Source: Alphaproteobacteria bacterium
GTDB taxonomy: Bacteria > Pseudomonadota > Alphaproteobacteria > Micropepsales > Micropepsaceae
Direction: 5' to 3'
NCBI GenBank assembly: GCA_015654635.1
Contig: JAATGP010000035.1
Span: 1-64,000 of the forward strand
Length of the DNA stretch: 64,000 nt
Shown: in pieces, positions 27,126 through 36,386 of the stretch
Position numbering within the stretch: the stretch's first letter is position 1
How the letters are laid out: every line of letters starts with the position of its first letter
Notes under the pieces: model-generated
Database searches by the model: none
What the model saw: only the letters and a program-made list of their open reading frames with translations
Told to the model about the DNA's origin: nothing
Position numbers and translations under genes: made by a program

Positions 27126-28136
27126 ATGATCGCCAAAGGCAAGTGCAACCTGATCACCGATGTATCGGGTCTTCGCATCGGCAATGCCGAGGATCGGGAT
27201 ATCCGCACCGGCGTCACCGTGCTGATCGCCGATGAGCCTGCAGCGGCTGCGGTGGATGTGCGCGGTGGTGCACCCGGCACGCGCGATACCGTGGCGCTCG
27301 ATCCGGTCTCGCTGGTCGATGGGGTGGATGCGCTGGTGCTATCCGGCGGCTCGGCCTTCGGGCTGGATGCCGCCGCGGGTGTGCAGGCATATCTAAAAGC
27401 ACTGGGCCGCGGCTTTGAGATCGCCCCTGGCCTGCCGCGCGTGCCGATTGTCTCCGGCGCGATCCTGTTTGATCTGGCCAATGGCGGCAACAAGGAGTGG
27501 GGCGAGGAGCCGCCTTATCGCCTGTTGGGGCGCCGCGCGGCGGAGGAGGCGGGGTTGGATTTTGCCCTCGGCAATACCGGTGCCGGTCTCGGCGCCGTCG
27601 CCGGCGTCTATAAGGGCGGCCTCGGTAGCGCCTCGGCGATGATGGAGGGCTTTACGCTCGGTGCCCTGGTGGCTGTCAATGCTGTCGGCTCACCGGTGAT
27701 GCCGGGCTCGGATGCCTTCTGGGCCTGGCCCTTCGAGCGCGACGGCGAATTTGGCGGCCGTCGTCCGGATACGGCGGTGCGGGCCGATTCGGTCCTGCCG
27801 CCGGACATGAAGAGGCAGGTGCAGCCGGGCGCCAACACCACCATCGCCATTGTTGCCACCGATGCGGCGCTGACGCGGATCGAACTGAAACGCCTCGCCA
27901 TTATGGCCGCCGACGGGTTTGCGCGCGCCTTGCGGCCCGTGCACACGCCCTTTGACGGCGATCTGGTCTATGCTCTGTCCACCGCTCGGCGCCCGCTGAC
28001 GGGCTCGCGTCCCCATGCCGTGATGGCGCTCGGCGCCCTTGCCGCCGACACCCTGTCCCGCGCCATCGCCCGCGGTGTTTACGAGGCCGCAAGCCTGGGA
28101 TCGTTTCGGAGTTATTGCGACATGTTTTCCGTATAG
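27126..28136 (+). CDS. P1 family (S58, DmpA/NylC-type) peptidase
   Basis: An Ntn-type self-processing amidase/aminopeptidase, 336 residues without a signal peptide. Family blocks are LITDVSGLRIGNAEDRDIRTGVTV at the N-terminus, LVLSGGSAFGLDAAAGVQAYL, PIVSGAILFDLANGG and NTGAGLGAVAGVYKGGLGSAS, with the processing region in the latter half. Members hydrolyse D-Ala amides, beta-peptides or nylon oligomers; the substrate here cannot be assigned. It is divergent from ggt. Confidence 0.88.
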   Translation: MIAKGKCNLITDVSGLRIGNAEDRDIRTGVTVLIADEPAAAAVDVRGGAPGTRDTVALDPVSLVDGVDALVLSGGSAFGLDAAAGVQAYLKALGRGFEIAPGLPRVPIVSGAILFDLANGGNKEWGEEPPYRLLGRRAAEEAGLDFALGNTGAGLGAVAGVYKGGLGSASAMMEGFTLGALVAVNAVGSPVMPGSDAFWAWPFERDGEFGGRRPDTAVRADSVLPPDMKRQVQPGANTTIAIVATDAALTRIELKRLAIMAADGFARALRPVHTPFDGDLVYALSTARRPLTGSRPHAVMALGALAADTLSRAIARGVYEAASLGSFRSYCDMFSV

Positions 28137-28227
28137 ACTCGAGCTACTCCCAGGGGAAGGCGCCGTGGCAACGCCATATAGCCTGGATTGGCTTGCTGCC
28201 AGTGAAGTGAAGGAACTGGGCAAAGAA

Positions 28228-28256
28228 AAAGGCGAGCAGGAAGCCTGCTCGCCTTT
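28228..28256 (-). terminator. Perfect hairpin terminator after the OmpA-like lipoprotein gene
   Basis: AAAGGCGAGCAGG (28228-28240) and CCTGCTCGCCTTT (28244-28256) form a perfect 13-bp stem with a 3-nt loop. On the minus strand it is followed by TTTTTCTTT-like bases and lies 21 bp after the lipoprotein stop. It could also stop readthrough from the plus-strand peptidase gene. Confidence 0.85.
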
Positions 28257-28277
28257 AGCGTTATCCTGCGTAACCGT

Positions 28278-29480
28278 TTAGCGGACGAAAACGCGCACTT
28301 CGCTGGAGGAGGCGGCCGGATCGGTCTGCGAGGCAACGGCAAGGCGTGAGGCTGGCACGCCCATATCCGTCATCGAGCGCAGCACTTCCTGAGCATGGCG
28401 GTGCGCCGCGGTTTGGGCCAATTGCACGGCTGTCACCGTGCCTCGGGTGGGCGACACGGCGACGATTGAGAAGGCCGCACCTGGGCGGGTCTTCAGCGCT
28501 TCGGTCAAGGCAGCGTAAAGAATCTGCTGGTAATCGACCGTCGCCTTGTCGAAGCGGATCACCACCAGCGGCGAGGACGACCCGGCATAGGCGCCGCGCG
28601 AGGCGCCGACAACCGAGGAGGACATCATGGGGGAGCCGATATCGGCTCCATAAAGCTCGCCATTCTTGATGGCGCTGGCCAGGGTGGTGAGATTCGCCCG
28701 CTCGTTGGCGACATAAGCGGTTTGGCGCTGCACATCGGCCGAGACTTCGCCGAGGAGCCGGTCGATCAGCACGATGGTCTGGCTGGTCTCATCCTGCAGC
28801 ACGGAAAGCTGACGATGGTCTTCGTCGACCGCGCCCGAAACATTGAAGGTTGCCGCGATCTGATCCTGCGCGTAATGCGCCGCCGAGGCATCGCTTGCCA
28901 CCGAGGTCCCCAGGGCATTGAGACCGTTAATATTGCCGGCCAGCTGGTCGAGCGCTGTCTGGGCCCGGTTCCACTCTGCTACCAATTCGGGATTGCCGCG
29001 TGTGGTGCCCATCTGCAGGCGAGCGGTGATATGGGCCCGCGATTCGTGGTAGCCGGCCGCGGCGACGGCGCCTGAGCCGCGCAACTCGGCGTAGCGTTGA
29101 CCGTTATTCGTCAACGATCCCTGCAGGGATGAAAGATTCGACCGCAGGTTCGCCACCGTCTTGCTGACGGCGGTTCCGGTGTCACTGCCGGGCTCGATTG
29201 AGACAGGCGTTATGGTTGCCACAGTCCCCATCCCAGTTGCTGGTGCGGCGCTTGGTCCAGCCGTACGGGGCGCCGGGGCGCTGGAACTGGGGCTGAAGGT
29301 CGGTTGCGCCCCCGGCTCAGCAGGGCTTGCAGCATCGGGAGAACTTCCCGAATCGCCAAATAGCATCGAATCGACGTCGGAGCAGCCTGAAAGGCCGATC
29401 CCCGCCACGAGTACGAATGCCCCGATAAACCGTGACGAAAGGCCCGTAATTGCTGCCCGTCCGGCCCAATTGCCTGTCAT
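28278..29480 (-). CDS. OmpA-like-domain lipoprotein
   Basis: A 400-residue predicted lipoprotein. ATG 29480 has GGAG upstream and gives a signal peptide ending in the lipobox GIGLSGC; the longer frame would bury it. After a Ser/Pro/Ala-rich linker (about 45-110) comes a helical region (about 120-280, SKTVANLRSNLSSLQGS...). The last 100 residues (VVIRFDKATVDYQQILYAAL...RHAQEVLRSMTDMGVPASRLAVAS) match the OmpA-like peptidoglycan-binding fold. It probably links the outer membrane to the cell wall. Domain assignment is from pattern only. Confidence 0.8.
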   Translation of the reverse strand: MTGNWAGRAAITGLSSRFIGAFVLVAGIGLSGCSDVDSMLFGDSGSSPDAASPAEPGAQPTFSPSSSAPAPRTAGPSAAPATGMGTVATITPVSIEPGSDTGTAVSKTVANLRSNLSSLQGSLTNNGQRYAELRGSGAVAAAGYHESRAHITARLQMGTTRGNPELVAEWNRAQTALDQLAGNINGLNALGTSVASDASAAHYAQDQIAATFNVSGAVDEDHRQLSVLQDETSQTIVLIDRLLGEVSADVQRQTAYVANERANLTTLASAIKNGELYGADIGSPMMSSSVVGASRGAYAGSSSPLVVIRFDKATVDYQQILYAALTEALKTRPGAAFSIVAVSPTRGTVTAVQLAQTAAHRHAQEVLRSMTDMGVPASRLAVASQTDPAASSSEVRVFVR

Positions 29481-29721
29481 TGCCCGTCTCCAAATCCGCC
29501 CGCGCCGCCCGTAGCGCGGCGAATATCCAGCCTGCTTGCGCCTTTGGGACGCAAGGCCCACCCAAGTCTTATCCACCGCTGCGGCCCGGGACAAGGGCAG
29601 AGAGTGCGGCTTTCTGGGGAGATTTCCGCCCTTTAGAGGGTAATCGGCGACCAAACGCCATGTCTGTTAAGAGCGCTTGCCTTTCTGGGCGGTGATGAAT
29701 AGGTTGCGCGCCCTAAACGCT

Positions 29722-29798
29722 GCACCGGTAGCTCAGCTGGATAGAGCACCAGACTACGAATCTGGGGGCCAGGAGTTCGAATCTCTTCCGGTGCACCA
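29722..29798 (+). tRNA. tRNA-Arg (anticodon ACG)
   Basis: A 77-nt cloverleaf: acceptor GCACCGG paired with CCGGTGC, D-arm GCTCAGCTGGATAGAGC, anticodon stem CCAGA/TCTGG around the loop CTACGAA (anticodon ACG), T-arm with GTTCGAATC, and encoded 3' CCA. The accessory stretch follows directly after it. Confidence 0.95.
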
Positions 29799-29858
29799 TT
29801 CATTCCTATTCCAAACTCGACGTGCGAGAGCACGGCCCAATAGGGGTCGTGTTCGGGG
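29792..29858 (+). repeat. 67-bp direct repeat, copy A (tRNA-Arg 3' end and downstream)
   Basis: Starts at TGCACCA of the tRNA 3' end and runs 60 bp downstream. It aligns without gaps to 32714-32780, identical at 56 of 67 bases by my count. Confidence 0.7.
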
Positions 29859-30425
29859 CTATTCGCGCGGTTCAGCCCGGCGAAGTGGGGGGAGAATCCG
29901 CGTGCTGGGAAATTTCTGCACCTTTGCGCCCGCTGTCTCCGTTTCCCAAATAGCCACCCCCAGTTTCGCCAATTGTGGGGGTGACCGTTGCCGGCTTGGG
30001 TAGCACCCGGACCGCGCACTCTGCTCTAGCTCGCGGTCAAGGCTCTAGCGATTCCGACAAAACACCGCAACCGACGCTATTTTACGCTGCCCGCGATGCA
30101 CGTTAATGGCCACTCAGTAGGCTTGCTGCCTGGAATGGCCGTTACCGTCGAAATTGGGACGTGGTCTCGCATAATCATGGGCTATCTGCTCTCACCGATT
30201 CGTGAATACGAACAGGATAGTTTGAAGGATCGCTAATTATTGCCTTTGTTGAAAGACAAGATGGCCATTACCTTTCTTAGCCCAATTAATTAAACGATCT
30301 TTCAACAGGCAAGTACATCACGTTGTCACCGACGCGCAGGTTCAATTTTGTGGTCCGCGCAATTTCCGGTCGACTGCAACTCCGCGAGCCGTATCGGCCA
30401 AGTGTCAGATTTCATCCGCTAGACC
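29859..30425. other. Gene-poor accessory stretch after tRNA-Arg
   Basis: About 570 bp without a supported gene. Composition becomes AT-richer than the neighbours near 30170-30310. An inverted repeat TGTTGAAAGA (30247-30256) / TCTTTCAACA (30298-30307) is present, extendable by GCC/GGC with a small bulge. It may be a leftover of a mobile element or an attenuator; I cannot decide. Confidence 0.4.
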
Positions 30426-31619
30426 TTAGCTATGCAAGCCGATCTGTTTTTCGTAGATTCGATAACGTTTATAGATGTTACCGCCGACGAGCGTGAGCAT
30501 GTGGCGTAGCCGTTCATTGGATTCGAGAATCCACGACAGTTCGGCTCGCTTAAGGCCATGTTTCATGGCGTCAACCCGAGCATGCTGAATCATTGATAGT
30601 GCCAGCGTCGCGCCAATTTGGGTATTCTGCCATTTCTTGCGCACGCCCATCAGTGGCATGCGTACGCTGTTGACGCCAGTCACTTTAAGGCGCCAAAGAA
30701 GCTTGGCGAAGCCAAAGGGCAACAGATGTCCCTTAAGATCGCGGATGGCTTCGTTTAGGTTGGGTAGCCATAGTTCGAAGGCGACTGCCTCACCCTGGTA
30801 TTCGGCGATCACCGCTGCGTTTGGCGGCAGGAGGATCTTGAATACCCCGGCCATATCATCGATTTCAGCCTTTGTCATTTCAACGAAGCCCCAATTATCG
30901 GACCAGGCGTCGTTGACGATGTCGAGCAAAAGCGCAACTTCGTCCTCGAAGTGTTTCTTATCCATGCGAATGTAGCGGTATTGAATGTCGTTCTTTTTGT
31001 TTGAACGGCTTACGATCTTCGCCATGTTGTCCGGTAGCGGCAGACCATTCTCGTAATCGTAGGCGACCAAGTCCTGGGCCTTCAGATAATGATGTGCCGT
31101 GATATGGGTTTGGTAATAGGGCAATGCATGCCCCATTAGCACTGAGGGCGGCGTGTCGAAACCTTCCACCAAGAGCCCTGGCTCATCCCACATCGAGAAA
31201 CTCACTGGCCCGACTGAGCGACGCATTCCTTGTGCTTTCATCCAGCCTTCAGCAGCCGATAGCAGCGCGGCAAAGACCGCCGGATCATCGACCGCCTCTA
31301 TAAAGCCAAAATGGCCAGTGTCATCGTGATAGCGCGCCTGGTGCAGCGCATCGATCTGTGCCGTGATGCGTCCGACCGGCTCGCCGTCGCGCATGGCGAG
31401 CCAAAAGGCCGCCTTGGCGTGTTCGAAGAACGGGTTGTGCGCGGGGTCAAAGTGGAATCTTCTTTCCAAGAAAAGCGGTGCCACCCAGTTCGGATCGCTG
31501 GCATAAAGACGATGCGGTAGGCGGTGGAATGCCTGCCACATAGCTCGGCCTTCCACTGGGACAATTTCGATTGGTTTAACAGTTGGTTCCAGCAAGAGGT
31601 TCTCCTTAATAAACAACAT
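30426..31619 (-). CDS. GNAT-like acyltransferase-fold protein, function unknown
   Basis: A 397-residue cytoplasmic protein with two GNAT-like halves: an N-terminal one (AFWLAMRDGEPVGRITAQID; FGFIEAVDDPAVFAALLSAAEGWMKAQGM) and a C-terminal one (AAVIAEYQGEAVAFELWLPN; RMPLMGVRKKWQNTQIGATLA). Proteins of this type are often annotated N-acetyltransferase, and I recall them near sphingolipid-type lipid genes; that link is from memory. The start is uncertain: ATG 31619 lacks a Shine-Dalgarno, while TTG 31595 has AAGGAG 6 bases upstream and would start just before the conserved part. It lies just downstream of a TetR remnant that may once have regulated it. Confidence 0.75.
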   Translation of the reverse strand: MLFIKENLLLEPTVKPIEIVPVEGRAMWQAFHRLPHRLYASDPNWVAPLFLERRFHFDPAHNPFFEHAKAAFWLAMRDGEPVGRITAQIDALHQARYHDDTGHFGFIEAVDDPAVFAALLSAAEGWMKAQGMRRSVGPVSFSMWDEPGLLVEGFDTPPSVLMGHALPYYQTHITAHHYLKAQDLVAYDYENGLPLPDNMAKIVSRSNKKNDIQYRYIRMDKKHFEDEVALLLDIVNDAWSDNWGFVEMTKAEIDDMAGVFKILLPPNAAVIAEYQGEAVAFELWLPNLNEAIRDLKGHLLPFGFAKLLWRLKVTGVNSVRMPLMGVRKKWQNTQIGATLALSMIQHARVDAMKHGLKRAELSWILESNERLRHMLTLVGGNIYKRYRIYEKQIGLHS

Positions 31620-31674
31620 AATTCGACGTTCGGTGCAGGTCATAAAAAAGCTGTTTCGCTTTGTCTGCAGCCTC

Positions 31675-32146
31675 CTATATCACCGCGCGGGCTTTGGAAG
31701 CGCCATCTTGAATCCCATGAATGATGATGGCACGCTGTTGCCCGAGGACACTGCTGGGGTCGAAAAGATCGCCATTACCAAAATCAAAGATTGAACGCCA
31801 GACTAGAGATAGCATGGCTGGGGCAAGACAGAGCAGGGCCGCCGCCTCCGGTTCTACGGTGCCGAGAGTGCCTTCCTGGGCTTCGCGTTCCACCAGAACG
31901 GCAATGTGAGTCAGTAAGCGGTCGATCACCTCTGTCCGCCAAAATTGCGCCAGGCTCGGAAAACTTCTGGCCTCCGACGTGATGATCTTGCCAAGGGGGA
32001 GCGCTTCATCCGTCAGAATGACGTTAAAGCAGTTCTCGATAGCAATCAGAACATCGCCATCGTCGCCGCCGCATAGCCTTTTTCGCGTAGGCGGCCAAAG
32101 CGGCATTTTTGATTTCGCCGGGGCGGGCATACTTGCGTCTTTGCCA
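31675..32146 (-). pseudogene. TetR-family regulator remnant (frameshift and internal deletion)
   Basis: The N-terminal part reads WQRRKYARPGEIKNAALAAYA in one frame from about 32146. A missing base then moves the match KGYAAATMA to another frame, and the sequence continues with a C-terminal TetR domain (DVLIAIENCFNVILTDEALPLGKI; ARSFPSLAQFWRTEVIDRLL) in the frame ending at 31675. About 20-30 residues expected after ATMA, including the recognition helix, are absent. So the DNA-binding domain is lost and the gene is dead. It is on the same strand as, and 55 bp from, the GNAT-like gene. Confidence 0.7.
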
Positions 32147-32201
32147 GGTGTGCTGCGAGGGGCGAGGTACGGGGACTGCTTCTGTGTGTGCAGGGACGGT
32201 C

Positions 32202-32440
32202 TGTCAAATCACTCTCAACCGTGACCCCGGTATGGCGCCCAATAATGACCCCTTTGTCGGTGTTGTTCGACAGACCACGGAGGGACCCGCGCGCGTAGCG
32301 AATCCCTTTGGGCGTAGCGCGCGGGAGGCGCGGTGGACTGCCAGGTCGGGACGATCAGTTGCGGTTTTTGAATCGCCAGCTGGTTCGCCGGTCTCGATAA
32401 TGTCGCAGTGGTGGGTGAGGCACCAGTCGCCGACGCCGGG
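32202..32440 (-). mobile_element. IS21-family insertion sequence remnant (istB 3' end and terminal repeats)
   Basis: On the minus strand the translation LTHHCDIIETG (coding from about 32419) is followed, after a one-base deletion, by SWRFKNRN and a stop at 32355. This is the typical C-terminus of the IstB helper ATPase. Beyond it are repeated motifs TGACCCC at 32222 and 32246 with GCGCCC between them, and a TGTCAAATCACTCTCAACC tip at 32202, as in IS21-family ends. istA and most of istB are gone. Confidence 0.65.
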
Positions 32441-32713
32441 TGAGGCCGTTGTAAGGGACCGCGGCGCTCGCAGCCGGAGAAGAAGGCATGGTAAGCGCTG
32501 CTTCGAATCCGTCCTGCGCGGCTCAATGGGATGTGTCCTTCCAGGTTACTTTTCCGGAAGGGGCCATAAAAAGTCGGACGCATGGCGGTCGGCAAAAGAC
32601 GTAATACGGGATCTTTGCAGTTCATTGCGCATGCCACCGCAGCGATCCCTGTCCTTGCGAATACCCCCTCAAGATAGCGCGCAGCAGGAGCAGATTTTTT
32701 CCAGACTGCGTGC

Positions 32714-32780
32714 TGCACCACCCATTCCTGCTCCAAACTCGATCTGCGAGTGCACGGCCCCATAGCGGCCGTGTGCGGGG
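32714..32780 (+). repeat. 67-bp direct repeat, copy B
   Basis: Distal copy of the tRNA-Arg-associated repeat at 29792-29858, 2.9 kb away. The tRNA body itself is not repeated here. The remainder of the 32440-33006 stretch holds no gene I can support; its open frames on both strands lack recognisable products. Confidence 0.65.
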
Positions 32781-33006
32781 ATTTTGCCAGGACTCGGCGT
32801 GGCCTGGGCGGGCGCATCAATTCAAGACGCGGCCGAATCTCCGTTTATCAGAGAGCACACAGGAAAGTTTCCTTGCTCACAGTGCTCCGGTTCGACCGCA
32901 TCCCTACTCCAGAAGCTTCCGAAACCATGAAGGCCCTCATCCAACGCAGAAGGCCTTCTCAAGGGTCTCCGGTGATATCCCGACGCCAGACGAAATAGGC
33001 CGAAAA

Positions 33007-34704
33007 TCAACGGTCGTGCGACAAGCTTGGGATAGCCATCGGACACTGTTTAACCGAATTAAATGAGGAAAATTGGGGATATTCGACCGTCAGTTTGCGG
33101 GTAACGCCATTGGTCCAGCCAAAGCCGTCCTGAGTTGTGTATTCGCCGCCGCCACTGGGGCGCCCCAAGATCACCACATCGTATTTCTCCAGCAACTTGC
33201 CGCTTTGCTGATAGTTGTTTCGAACATTAACAGTCCAGCGGCACGCAATGAGCGCAGCAAGCTCCGGATGATGGTATCGAGCTAGGCCGCCAATCGCTAT
33301 CCACTGCAGTGGCGCCCAGCCATTTGGTGCATCCCACTGCTCGCCGGTATGCGTTTCAGTGGTGACGATGCCGCCCGGTTTGAGTAGGTGTTTTGCGATG
33401 ATGTCGGCAACAAGGTCTGCCTGCTGTTGCTTCGCGGCACCGATGAAAAGCGGATAGAGCGTTGCCGCTGATAGCCTCCCTGTGGACCTTTTGTGACTCC
33501 AGTCGTAATCGAAATAGGTATTCTGCGCCGGATTCCACAGATATCGATCCATGGCGGAATTGCGCCTCACAGCGTATCGATGGAAACTCGCAGCACAAAT
33601 GTGGTCTCCCGTTCGCTCGCATCCTTGGGCGATTGCCTGTTCCAAGCCGTAAAGCAGGCTATTGAGATCAATCGGAACGATGGATGTGGTCGCAATGGTT
33701 TTGAGGGTTTTACCGTCTACGAACCAGCGGGAACTAAAGTCCCAGCCGCTTTCCGCCGCCGAGCGGATGTTGCGGTAAATGTCAGCCGCAGGCCGGGTGG
33801 TGGAAAGCGCCAGCACCTGATCCTTACGCCAGGACTCATCGCGCGGCTGATCGCTATCATCCCAATAGCGGTTGAGTACGGCGCCGTCTGCCATTGCCAC
33901 CACCCGGCGGCGAGCGGAATTCGGCGTGAGATATTGGGTGTCCTGCATCCAGAATACGTATTCACGTTTTAGTTCTGGTAGATACTGCGCGTAAGCCTGT
34001 GCAGGGTCCGTTTCGTTGAGCAACGATACCATGGCGAAAAAGAATGGGGGCTGCGAACGGCTGATGTAATAGCTGCGATTACCGTTCGGTATATGACCAT
34101 AAGCGTTGATCAGATGGGCGAAATTTCTGACCATATCGACGACCAGATCTCGTCGGCCACTCTGCATCAACCCGAGCATGGTGAAATAGGAATCCCAGTA
34201 ATAGACTTCTCGAAAACGCCCGCCGGGGACTACATAGGGATAGGGCAACGCAAGCAGAGATCCATCGCGTGGAACAGTTACGCTGTGGCGGACCAGTTCC
34301 GGCCATAGGGCATCAATGTGGCCGGTGAGCGGCAGCCGCTTCATCGGGACTGGCGGGAGAAGGTCGGGCGGCAACATGAAGTGTGCGGTAACGAAACGTC
34401 TCAAGGCGGCGCGACTATGGGGCGCCTCTTGGCGATAGAGCGACAGGATCTCGGCGGGCGACGATTTCGGCACCGCATCGGCGAATTCTTTATCATCGGG
34501 AAAAATGCGCGCGGATTCGACGGCTTTATAGAGTTGTCCGTAAACCTGTTGCGGCGGCAGCAAAGGGGACGGTTCGGCTAGACCGGCGCCAAGAACCCAC
34601 AATGCGGTCGTGGCGGCTATCACAGCGCAACCGCACGCAAGCCATGTCAGAATGCGGCGTCGACGACTATTATTCGGATTCCCATACACCGTGCTATCCG
34701 CCAC
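33007..34704 (-). CDS. treA: Periplasmic trehalase (GH37)
   Basis: Hydrolyses trehalose to two glucose molecules, probably in the periplasm; 565 residues. An N-terminal hydrophobic segment (ILTWLACGCAVIAATTALWVLGAG) acts as signal or anchor. Trehalase signature 1 is PGGRFREVYYWDSYF and signature 2 QWDAPNGWAPLQ. The Asp in ESGWDFSSRWF and the Glu in GGGEYTTQDGFGWTNGV are at the positions I associate with the catalytic acid and base of E. coli Tre37A. The open frame runs on upstream to 35730, but a GTG at 34704 with GAGG 8 bases before it gives the proper N-terminus. It follows the MFS gene by 374 bp. Confidence 0.92.
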   Translation of the reverse strand: MADSTVYGNPNNSRRRRILTWLACGCAVIAATTALWVLGAGLAEPSPLLPPQQVYGQLYKAVESARIFPDDKEFADAVPKSSPAEILSLYRQEAPHSRAALRRFVTAHFMLPPDLLPPVPMKRLPLTGHIDALWPELVRHSVTVPRDGSLLALPYPYVVPGGRFREVYYWDSYFTMLGLMQSGRRDLVVDMVRNFAHLINAYGHIPNGNRSYYISRSQPPFFFAMVSLLNETDPAQAYAQYLPELKREYVFWMQDTQYLTPNSARRRVVAMADGAVLNRYWDDSDQPRDESWRKDQVLALSTTRPAADIYRNIRSAAESGWDFSSRWFVDGKTLKTIATTSIVPIDLNSLLYGLEQAIAQGCERTGDHICAASFHRYAVRRNSAMDRYLWNPAQNTYFDYDWSHKRSTGRLSAATLYPLFIGAAKQQQADLVADIIAKHLLKPGGIVTTETHTGEQWDAPNGWAPLQWIAIGGLARYHHPELAALIACRWTVNVRNNYQQSGKLLEKYDVVILGRPSGGGEYTTQDGFGWTNGVTRKLTVEYPQFSSFNSVKQCPMAIPSLSHDR

Positions 34705-35078
34705 AATGTTTACCTCGTATGTACCGGAGCGATTGGGTCGACAGACAAACCAATTTTCTGGAGACAGGTTACAAGGCCGTTTCTTGTGTAGCGGCAGAAA
34801 ACATCTCTCTTCCCGCTGCAATCGGGTTGTCCCGCTCTGGGGGCACCAGCACTGTAACGGAGCATAGCCTAAGTTATAATGTTCAGGGAATTGAGTGGAT
34901 TTTTGCCTGAATCCACCACAGTTTTTTTGGCATGTTTTCAAAAGCGCAAGGCTGCTACTCGCGGCATTTTGCATGCCGTGTGCAAGTGATGCCATTCGAG
35001 GAAAGGCCGCCGACGCGACGTCACGCCCACCGCACTTTGCCGTTCGACGAGGTATCGGTAGTCTTCTTCGTTCGATGG
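34705..35078. other. Intergenic region upstream of trehalase
   Basis: 374 bp between the MFS stop and the trehalase start, both on the minus strand. It has no supported gene. An AT-rich stretch (about 34868-34895, minus-strand AACATTATAACTTAGG) could be a separate trehalase promoter. Confidence 0.4.
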
Positions 35079-36386
35079 CTAATGTGTTTGGTTTTCGAGG
35101 GGCGGTGTGCGCGGCAGCTTGCGGTACAGCAGGAACAGGCAAGCCCCCAGCAAAGCCATCGGCACCAGCGACAGGTGGAACGCCGTGGCGCCGCCAAGCT
35201 TGGCAAACAAATGGCCGGTGATCAGCGAGCCGGTCGTACCGCCAAGGGCCGCGAAGGCGATCATCAATCCGGCAGCCGCGGCATGATGCGATCGTGGGAG
35301 GGAGGACAGAACGACCGAGTTGATGGTCGGGTAGATCGGCGCGAGGAAAAGACCGATTACCGGAACGATGAAGCAGGCGAGCGGCGCGGTGAACCAGGTC
35401 ACGTTCGGATTCGTCCGCGTACCGGCTGCCAGCGGCACAGCCACGACGATCAGGGCTGCCATCAGGACGATGCATGCTGCCAGAATTGCGAACCAGTTCA
35501 CCCGTCGCATCAGGGCCCCAGCACCGAGACGGCCGATCGCCAGTCCCGCCGCATAGACACTGGCGGCCTGGACGCTCATCGCCGCCGGCAGGTGCAGTAC
35601 CTGTACGTTGAATGTCGGCAGCCAGGAACCGATGCCCTGCTCGACGAACACGTAGAGAAAGGTGGCCAGGAAGAATATCTGCATCGGCAGGCGCAACAAT
35701 AGCGAAGGCATTTGCCGCAATTCGGCCCACGGATTGGTTTCCTGCCGGATGGCGGATTGATCAAATCGCGAAACGGCAAGCACGGCGATATTGATCAGAC
35801 AAGAACCGATGACCACCCAGTAGACATTCAGCCAGGCGAGCGAATGCGGATCGGCCGGATCGATGAAGGCCGCGAACAGCCAATAACCGCCGAGCACGCC
35901 CACCATGAACATGCCTTCAACAACGTTGGTGAGGCTAGCATGCTCGCGCCGCGACGTGGTGAGCAATCCGATGGTGGCGTAGGTCGCCGTCTTGACCAAG
36001 GCAAACGATACTCCGACCACGGCGAAGAGCAGCTTGGCCGCCCAGAAGGCGTGGAAGGTAGGCATGGCGGCCGAAGCCACCGCGACAAAGGCCAGCCCCA
36101 ACATTAACGCACGCCGATAGCCAAGCCTCGGCAGGAACGAGGCCACCGCAAAGGATACGATCGCGATCGATAGATCCTTGAACGCCTCGAGAATTGCGGC
36201 ATCGGCCGGCGCCACATGCAGCGTACTGATGACTTGCAGGATCACCGTGCCGACACTGTTGAGCAGTATCGCGAAATTGGCATAGGTGAGGATCAGCGAC
36301 AGCTTGACGAGCAATGCCGAATTTTTCCGGGGCGCACGATCAGCTGCGACAGACACATTTTTAAGAGCGACCACATCCGCTATCAT
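35079..36386 (-). CDS. MFS transporter, probably sugar uptake
   Basis: A 435-residue inner-membrane permease with about 12 helices of the major facilitator superfamily. The start ATG 36386 overlaps the stop of the phosphoglucomutase gene (ATGA), so it is co-translated with GH65 and pgmB. Helix 2-3 loop RLGYRRALMLG and the central loop (SRFDQSAIRQETNPWAEL) fit the MFS layout; family resemblance is closest to FucP-like sugar:H+ symporters. The operon suggests the cargo is a disaccharide or glucose released by the trehalase; this is inference. Confidence 0.85.
   Translation of the reverse strand: MIADVVALKNVSVAADRAPRKNSALLVKLSLILTYANFAILLNSVGTVILQVISTLHVAPADAAILEAFKDLSIAIVSFAVASFLPRLGYRRALMLGLAFVAVASAAMPTFHAFWAAKLLFAVVGVSFALVKTATYATIGLLTTSRREHASLTNVVEGMFMVGVLGGYWLFAAFIDPADPHSLAWLNVYWVVIGSCLINIAVLAVSRFDQSAIRQETNPWAELRQMPSLLLRLPMQIFFLATFLYVFVEQGIGSWLPTFNVQVLHLPAAMSVQAASVYAAGLAIGRLGAGALMRRVNWFAILAACIVLMAALIVVAVPLAAGTRTNPNVTWFTAPLACFIVPVIGLFLAPIYPTINSVVLSSLPRSHHAAAAGLMIAFAALGGTTGSLITGHLFAKLGGATAFHLSLVPMALLGACLFLLYRKLPRTPPLENQTH

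Noticed and set aside
29633..30019. Minus-strand open frame containing EEIRTPGPQIRSLVLYPAE
   Set aside because: This is the well-known artefact produced by translating across a tRNA gene.
32109..32820. Two open frames of about 200 codons on opposite strands
   Set aside because: They run through the IS21 remnant and unassigned DNA; their translations are compositionally odd and the istB match needs a frameshift.
34705..35730. Upstream 340 codons of a 907-codon open frame ending with trehalase
   Set aside because: This part is the MFS gene read in another frame plus the intergenic region. Only the part from GTG 34704 has trehalase sequence and a Shine-Dalgarno.
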